Shown here: in pieces, positions 58,769 to 64,000 of the stretch | Position numbering within the stretch: the stretch's first letter is position 1 | Layout: every line of letters begins with the position of its first letter | Notes under the pieces: model-generated | The model's database searches: none | Told to the model about the DNA's origin: nothing | What the model saw: only the letters and a program-made list of their open reading frames with translations | Assembly (NCBI RefSeq): GCF_015482775.1 | Contig: NZ_CP058214.1 | Location: forward strand, 4,516,501 to 4,580,500 | Origin: Kaustia mangrovi | GTDB lineage: Bacteria > Pseudomonadota > Alphaproteobacteria > Rhizobiales > Im1 | Direction of reading: 5' to 3' | Length of the DNA: 64,000 bases | Translations under genes and position numbers: made by a program

Positions 58769-59863
58769 TCACTCGGCCAGCCGCGCCGCGCTCCATGATG
58801 CCGGCCGGCCCGCGGGGCGGGCCGTCAGGTCGTCGCTGCCGGTGAGCCTGAACAGGCGCCGGCGTCCGAATCCCTTGATCTCCAGAAGTCCGAGCTCGTC
58901 GCTCCTGTAGATGGGCGGCAGCAGGGCCTGCATGGTCTCGCTCATCACGATCTCCATGGGCTCCGCGATGGCCTCCAGCCGCGCGGCCAGGTTCATGGCC
59001 GGCCCGAAGATGTCGTAGACATATTTCTGCACCCCCACGATCGAGCCGACCACCGGGCCCGTGGCGAGCCCCATGCGGCAGCGCCATCGGTGCTGATGGC
59101 TCTCGTTGCGCCGCTCCAGGAAGTGGCGGATGCGCAGTGCCACGCCGGCAATGTTGGCGGCATGGTCGGCGGTCTCCTCGGGAATGCCCGACACCGCGAT
59201 ATAGGCGTCGCCGATGGTCTTCAGGCGCTCGCAGCCGAACTGCTCCACGATGCGGTCGAAGGCGGTGAAGATGTCGTTGAGCTCGGCGATGAGCGCGGAG
59301 GGGTCCTCCGTCACGGCCATCTCGGTGAAGCCCACGAAGTCGAGCATGAGGATCGAGGCGCTGTCATAGCGCCGCGGTGTGGTCACGCCGAACTGGCGCC
59401 ATTCCTCGTAGACCGTCTTGGGCATGATGTTGAGGAGAACACGCTCCACGCGCTCCTTCTCCTTGCGCAGCTCCCGGTTCTGCTTCTCGACCATCTGCGA
59501 ATAGGACTGGATCATGTATTCCAGCTCGCGCAGCTTGGAGACGTTCTGGCACTCCACCAGGAGGACGGGCTGGCCGTCGCGGTCGTGGGATGTGATCTCG
59601 ACGGCGAGGCTCGCGCGCTTGCGGCCGATCTTTGCCTCGGTCTCCAGCGTGAGCGGGCGGCCTGCCGCCATGCGCGCCGCGAGCCGGTCGCGGTCGAGCG
59701 CGGGAAGGATCTCGCCGAGCGACGGTGGGTCGCCGTCGGCGAGGTCGAACCAGTCCCGCATGCGCCGGTTGGCGACCAGCACGCGGAGGGTCTCGGGATC
59801 GGCCACCGCGAGCCCGACGCCGACCGACTGCAGGAGCAGCCTGTTGAATTGCTCCAGATCCAT
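58769..59863 (-). CDS. PAS-coupled adenylate/guanylate cyclase (class III)
   Basis: 364 residues. Residues 1-120 form a PAS-like sensor (GLAVADPETLRVLVANRRMRDWFDL). A coiled coil (SQMVEKQNRELRKEKERVERVLLNIMP) leads into a class III catalytic domain with metal Asp residues in ILMLDFVGFTEMA and in CERLKTIGDAYIAVSG, and FGPAMNLAARLEA. Makes cAMP or cGMP. 30 bp downstream of a truncated globin gene, suggesting a gas- or heme-linked signal (inference). No membrane segments. Confidence 0.9.
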   Translation of the reverse strand: MDLEQFNRLLLQSVGVGLAVADPETLRVLVANRRMRDWFDLADGDPPSLGEILPALDRDRLAARMAAGRPLTLETEAKIGRKRASLAVEITSHDRDGQPVLLVECQNVSKLRELEYMIQSYSQMVEKQNRELRKEKERVERVLLNIMPKTVYEEWRQFGVTTPRRYDSASILMLDFVGFTEMAVTEDPSALIAELNDIFTAFDRIVEQFGCERLKTIGDAYIAVSGIPEETADHAANIAGVALRIRHFLERRNESHQHRWRCRMGLATGPVVGSIVGVQKYVYDIFGPAMNLAARLEAIAEPMEIVMSETMQALLPPIYRSDELGLLEIKGFGRRRLFRLTGSDDLTARPAGRPASWSAARLAE

Positions 59864-59893
59864 GGTCCTCGGGTCCCTGATCGTCCGGCCCGC

Positions 59894-60277
59894 TCAGGCG
59901 GTCACGATGAGCGGCCTTGAGCGCTCGATCTCGCCCATTACCGCGGCGATGTCGGCCTCGGCCATGTCGAAATCCTCGAAGGTCTCGCGCAGGAGCAGCG
60001 TCATCTCGTCGAAGGCCTCGTGCGTGATGGCGAGCCGCGCATGCACGTGCCTCAGTGTCTCGTCGCCATAGCTCGCCGGCCCGCCCATGAGCGAGGCCAC
60101 GAACTTGGTCTGGTGATCGACGAGGACGCGCATGTCCGTCGTCTCGAAATAGGGGGCCAGGATCTCCGAATCGCCGACCCGGTCGTAGAAGCTCATGACG
60201 ATCCGGCTCACCTTGGCGAAGCCGCCGCAGCGCTCGAAGATGGTCGCGGACGAACCCGGATTGAGGGGATGGGACAT
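59894..60277 (-). CDS. Truncated hemoglobin (group I-like)
   Basis: 127 residues. Globin landmarks: IFERCGGFAKVSRIVMSFYDRVGDSE (helices A/B), APYFETTDMRVLVDHQTKFVASLMGGP (E helix and EF loop), and the proximal His in HARLAITHEAFDEM. Binds heme and O2/NO. Probably in one operon with the downstream cyclase gene; the start lies 12 bp after the upstream SCO gene's stop, so all three could be co-transcribed. Confidence 0.9.
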   Translation of the reverse strand: MSHPLNPGSSATIFERCGGFAKVSRIVMSFYDRVGDSEILAPYFETTDMRVLVDHQTKFVASLMGGPASYGDETLRHVHARLAITHEAFDEMTLLLRETFEDFDMAEADIAAVMGEIERSRPLIVTA

Positions 60278-60289
60278 TGCGGCCTTCTC

Positions 60290-61006
60290 CTATTGCGACG
60301 GTGTGCCCGGCACGGGGGCGAGCAGGGTGCGCACGTCGTTCAGCACGAGGCGCGGGTCGAGGAAGTCCGCGCTGTAGATATTGCGGATCATGCCGTCCCG
60401 GTCGATGAGGAACACGCGCAGGAGATGGCTGAACGGGCCGGTGGTGTCCTCGCCGTCGGGCTTGCGCGCGACCGGCTGGTCATAGGCCTTAAGCACCGGC
60501 GCGATCGCGTCCGCGCTCCGCGCGGTCAGGAACGTCCAGGGCGGTGCCGTCCCGGTATCTGCTCGCATGTGCCGGGCATAGTCGGCCAGGCGCGCCGGCG
60601 TGTCGTAGGCAGGATCGAAGCTCAGCGAGACGAGCTGGAACGTCTCTGCGACCGCCGGCATCCGCGCGGCGAGCCTCTGCAGGTCGGCCATGCGCAGGGT
60701 CGCGACCGGGCAGATGTCGCCGCAACGCGTATAGATGAAGGCGAGGAGCGTGATACGCCCCTCGAACAGCCGGGCGAGCTCGCGGTCCGCCCCGGTCTCG
60801 TCGACAAGCCACGCATTGGCGGCCGGCCGAATGGCGGGCAGGCTGTAGGTGCCCGGCGCGGCGAGCTCGTAGACATAATCGTCCGCGGGGCCTTCGATCC
60901 CGGTCTCGCCTTCGGCTTCAGACCCGGTCTCGTGGGCCCGGGCGTCCGGCACGGCCTGGCAGGCCAGGGCCAGTGCGGCGGCGCATGCGAGAAGCAATGT
61001 CTTCAT
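60290..61006 (-). CDS. SCO1/SenC-family copper chaperone/thiol protein
   Basis: 238 residues. Lipid- or Sec-type signal (LLLACAAALALACQAVPDARA). Thioredoxin-fold with the copper-binding CGDICP (C-x3-C) in LLAFIYTRCGDICPVATLRM and the distal His in PFSHLLRVFLIDRDG. In methanethiol oxidase operons an SCO-like protein is encoded beside mtoX for copper delivery, exactly as here: the SBP56 gene ends 71 bp upstream in the same orientation. Also related to cytochrome oxidase assembly. Confidence 0.9.
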   Translation of the reverse strand: MKTLLLACAAALALACQAVPDARAHETGSEAEGETGIEGPADDYVYELAAPGTYSLPAIRPAANAWLVDETGADRELARLFEGRITLLAFIYTRCGDICPVATLRMADLQRLAARMPAVAETFQLVSLSFDPAYDTPARLADYARHMRADTGTAPPWTFLTARSADAIAPVLKAYDQPVARKPDGEDTTGPFSHLLRVFLIDRDGMIRNIYSADFLDPRLVLNDVRTLLAPVPGTPSQ

Positions 61007-61076
61007 CGGCCTGTCCCCAGCATGGGCAAGACGGCGAAGGCCGGGCGGCAGGCGTCCGGCCTTCGCGGAAGCTCCG

Positions 61077-62395
61077 TCAGTTGGTGTAGAGGGCGCGCGA
61101 GCCGAAGCGCATCAGGTGCGGCCGTCCTAGCCCCTCCGCCAGGAAGTCGATCTCGAAGCGCGGGGAGAGCGTCTTGCCGTCCCAGTCATAGGCCTTGAGG
61201 AACTGCTCGTTGTCCTCGCCGGTCTTGTCCCAGTTCGCCAGCAGCGAGCTCGTATAGTAGAGTCGCTTCCCGTCCCAGCTCTGCGAGACCATGTTGACCT
61301 GGCTGCCGATTTTCTTCTCGTGGATGAGCTTTGGCTTGTGCGGGTCGGTCACGTCGTAGACGCGGGTCATTCCGTCCATGAAGCTGTCGACGAACAGGGT
61401 GGAGTCGTCGGCGCTCAGGCTGATATCGACGGGCAGGGGCAGCGTCTCCGGATCGCCGATATCGGCGACCTTCTCGGCATGCCATTTCTGTTCCTCGTCC
61501 TCGTAGATCAACCAGATCGCGGAGGTGAGCGCGGTGGAGGTGAAGGCGTAATTGTGGTTCGGCCCCAGGCCCAGCGAACCTCCAGCGGCACGCCGGGAAC
61601 CTCGAAGACCTGGCGCGGTTTGCGGGCATGGAAGTCCCACAGCACCATGGTGCCGCCGAACGCCTTCATCGCCTCCTTGTCGTTCACGACCTCGCCGAGC
61701 GGGCGCATATAGTTGTTCCAGCCGGTGAAGGAGGAGGTGAGCATGACATTGCGCCGCGGCAGGACGCGGGCGTCATAGCCGTAGCCGTCCGCCTTCTCCG
61801 CGTTGATCGCACCTTGCGGGTTGTCCGGCGTCGGCATCCAGTGCGTCGCGATATATTCGCCGTCATTGGTGTATTCGACGAGCGCGGTGCGGCCCGTCTT
61901 GTCCTTGTTGGACAGTCCGGAGATCATCACGCGGCCGGGCAGGGCATAGGCGCCGTGGGGACCGACCACGCCGCCGCTCTTCTCCACGAAGTCGTCGATG
62001 GTCTTGACGAGCTTCGGGTTCGCGGGATCGCTCGCAATGTCGAAGATGAAGATCTGGCTCGTGTCGAGGCCGGCGACCCAGAAGCTTCGGCGGTCGTCTG
62101 TCAGCCCGCCGTGATGGGCTTCGTGCCGGCCGCCGACGGAGTCGACGTCGATGACCTTGCCGAAGGTCGGCGAGCCGGAGCGCACATCGACGGTCACGAC
62201 CTTGTCGGAGCCGTCGCCGACACCCTCCATGCCGAGCGTCCAGACATAAACGAACTCTTCCTCACCGGTGATCTTGGCCATATAGGGCGACTGGCAGGTC
62301 TCATCGGCGACAGCGGGCGTATGCGCAAGGATCGCCGCCATGGCGACGGACGAGACGACGGACAGGAGCCGCGCAGGCGTGCGGTTCCAAAACAT
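61077..62395 (-). pseudogene. mtoX: SBP56-family methanethiol oxidase/selenium-binding protein, frameshifted
   Basis: Start ATG 62395, signal peptide SVVSSVAMAAILAHTPAVA, so periplasmic. SBP56 motifs: FVYVWTLGMEGVGDGSDKVVTVDV, GRHEAHHGGLTDDRRSFWVAGLD (His ligands), VGPHGAYALPGRVMISGL. After VPLEVRW the frame breaks at CCC 61570-61572. One added G (coding sense) gives W-G-L-G-PNHNYAFTSTALTSAIWLI and continues through SQVNMVSQSWDGKRLYYTSSLLANWDK to the stop at 61077. Would oxidise methanethiol to formaldehyde, H2S and H2O2. Probably intact in vivo. Confidence 0.88.
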
Positions 62396-62591
62396 GGGGC
62401 ACCTCCCTTGGGGACTGCATCTTCCACAACGCCGCTCGCCCGCTGACCGTGTCGTCGGGTGAGCGGGCTCGGCGAATGGCAGGCACGCTACAGGAGGGCG
62501 GGGGGCCGTGCTTGAAGACGGGGTGGAGATTATTTGGAGAAGCGCTGGATTCGCGCGATACTAGGCTGTCGGGGGCGGGAAACGGCCCGGA

Positions 62592-64000
62592 ATGATCTAC
62601 GAGTTCGAGGATTTCACGCTCGATACCGGCCTGTTCGAGCTCAGGCGCGGCGGCGATCCCGTGCCGGTCGAGCCGCAGGTCTTCGAGCTTCTCTCACTGC
62701 TCGTCGCCCGGCACGACAGCGTGGTCGGCAAGGACGATATCCTGGACACGGTCTGGAACGGCCGTTTCGTCTCCGATGCCGCGCTGAGCAGCCGGATCAA
62801 GGCGGTGCGTCAGGCGCTCGGCGACAGCGGCGCGGAGCAGCGCCTCATCCGGACCGTTCACCGCCGCGGCTTCCGCTTCGTCGGCGCGGTGCGCGAGCGC
62901 TGCGAAGAGTCGCAAATCGGGCCCTCCGCGAACGGAACCGAGGTGCTGGCGCCAGCCCGCACCGACACGCCCGGCGAGACGGAGATGATTGCCGAGGCTC
63001 TCATGGAGCGTCCGGCCATTGCCGTCCTGCCGTTCTATGACGCGACGGACGGGGCCGGCGGCAGCTATCTCGCCGACGGGCTGACGGAAGAGCTGATCGC
63101 CGCCTTGTCCGCCTGGCGCTGGTTCCCGGTGATCTCGCGCAACACCTCCTTCCGCTATCGAGGCGACATGCAGACGGCGCCGGAGATCGGCCGTGCGATC
63201 GGTGCGCGCTATCTCGTCACCGGCAGCCTGCAACGGGCCGGAGACAGCATCAGGGTGAATGCCGCCCTTGTCGATGCCGTGGAGGACCGCCAGCTCTGGA
63301 GCGCCTCCTTCAGGCGCGGCCTGCGCGATGTGTTCGAGGTGGAGGAGGAGATCGCGCACGAGGTGGTCAACACGCTCGAGCCGGAAGTGCATACCGCGGA
63401 GGTGCAGCGCATCATGCGCAAGGCCCCCGACGATAGCTGCGCGTGGGACCTTGCCATGCGTGCGGCGTGGCATGCCAACCGGTCGAGTTTCACCGATTTC
63501 GACGAGGCGGAGCGGCTGGCGGGCGAGGCCGCCGCGCTCGATCCCGCCTGGAGCTTCCCGCTCTCCCTGATCGCCATGGCGAGGTTTCAGAGGGCCATGC
63601 GGTCGTGGTCGTCGAGCGCGGCCCACACAGCCTTCGCCGATACGCTGGAGGCTGCCTGTCGGGCGTTGGAGGTGGACCGCAATTCGTGGATGGCGCACGC
63701 GCTGGCGGGCGTCGGCGAGCTGTGGACCAACCTGCATTACGACCGTGCGCTGGACCATATACGCCAGGCGGTCAAACTCAATCCGAGCGCGGCCTGGTGC
63801 TACCATTTCGGCGGGTGCATTTGCGGTTTCGCCGGCGAGCTGGACACGGCCATCGCACATCAGTCCCGGGTGTTCCGCGTCGACCCGGCCTATCCCTATA
63901 CGGCGGTGGTGGAGGCCGATCTGGCCCTGTGGTCGATGCTCGCCGACGATCTCGACAGGTCGCTCGCCCATATCAGCCGGTCGGTCGAATGGGACCCGTC
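62592..64000 (+). CDS. CadC-type winged-helix regulator with TolB-like and TPR region (3' end outside window)
   Basis: 469 codons visible without a stop. An OmpR/PhoB-type winged helix (FEDFTLDTGLFELRRGGDPVPVEPQVFELL ... AALSSRIKAVRQALGD, RTVHRRGFRFVG) occupies residues 1-100. There is no transmembrane helix. An adenylate-cyclase-associated/TolB-like domain follows (AIAVLPFYDATDGAGGSYLADGLTEELIAALSAWRWFPVISRNTSF ... GARYLVTGSLQRAGDSIRV), then TPR-like repeats. These one-component regulators often sit by the genes they control; here it is divergent from the mtoX-SCO operon. Truncated by the window. Confidence 0.88.
   Translation, partial: MIYEFEDFTLDTGLFELRRGGDPVPVEPQVFELLSLLVARHDSVVGKDDILDTVWNGRFVSDAALSSRIKAVRQALGDSGAEQRLIRTVHRRGFRFVGAVRERCEESQIGPSANGTEVLAPARTDTPGETEMIAEALMERPAIAVLPFYDATDGAGGSYLADGLTEELIAALSAWRWFPVISRNTSFRYRGDMQTAPEIGRAIGARYLVTGSLQRAGDSIRVNAALVDAVEDRQLWSASFRRGLRDVFEVEEEIAHEVVNTLEPEVHTAEVQRIMRKAPDDSCAWDLAMRAAWHANRSSFTDFDEAERLAGEAAALDPAWSFPLSLIAMARFQRAMRSWSSSAAHTAFADTLEAACRALEVDRNSWMAHALAGVGELWTNLHYDRALDHIRQAVKLNPSAAWCYHFGGCICGFAGELDTAIAHQSRVFRVDPAYPYTAVVEADLALWSMLADDLDRSLAHISRSVEWDP

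Overview
The window looks like the chromosome of a high-GC alphaproteobacterium, most probably Hyphomicrobiales (Rhizobiales). The pointers are Omp25/Omp31-type beta-barrels with an N-terminal AADLY-proline-rich start, an HWE histidine kinase, a cys cluster with DUF2849 and DUF934, a btaAB betaine-lipid pair, DUF1330, and a cold-shock gene followed by rpsU. No species can be named from the sequence alone.

1-29.6 kb is ordinary chromosome. It holds a GST fragment, the carboxyltransferase subunit of a methylcrotonyl-CoA-type carboxylase without its biotin subunit, a BASS-type transporter, and a dctPQM TRAP operon. Next comes an assimilatory sulfur operon (ferredoxin, cysG, DUF2849, cysI, DUF934, cysH) transcribed away from an XRE-cupin regulator. 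Nucleotide-sugar genes, an HWE kinase, a class V aminotransferase, a DUF3100 membrane pair, dps, an EamA exporter, btaA-btaB, a GST and an MscS channel follow.

29.7-52.5 kb is an integrated element of about 22.8 kb in the 3' end of tRNA-Ser(GCT). A tyrosine recombinase sits next to the tRNA. A 14-bp copy of the tRNA end lies at 52446, and related arm-type sites lie about 66 bp inside each core. Cargo behind the integrase is an EcoRII-like restriction enzyme, Vsr and a Dcm-type methylase in one overlapping operon, then an FRG-domain protein. After that comes a prophage-like early region: DUF2312/GapR, an HD hydrolase, a Gp37-type three-Cys protein with its TcmP partner, an S24 repressor facing a Cro-like gene with repeated operators, and a replication gene carrying iterons between two DnaA boxes. 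Capsid, portal and terminase genes are absent. Only remnants of a LamG-type tail gene, a holin-like gene and a DUF6527-like gene remain. Four toxin-antitoxin loci (RES-Xre, VapBC, BrnTA with a broken toxin, HigBA) fill the degraded part, followed by a glycosyltransferase, a FUSC protein and two outer-membrane barrels.

52.5-64 kb is chromosome again. It contains one intact barrel gene, a barrel pseudogene and a barrel remnant related to those on the element, a second XRE-cupin regulator, a fasciclin protein, DUF378, csp-rpsU, a PAS-adenylate/guanylate cyclase with a truncated globin, and an SCO protein with an SBP56/methanethiol oxidase gene. A CadC-type winged-helix regulator runs off the right edge.

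Several otherwise well-conserved genes (GST at 143, BASS transporter at 2652, cysG at 10348, a phage gene at 35450, the DUF6527-like gene at 47937, SBP56 at 61570) are broken by loss of one base in a short G/C run. In the housekeeping genes this looks more like sequencing or assembly error than biology.
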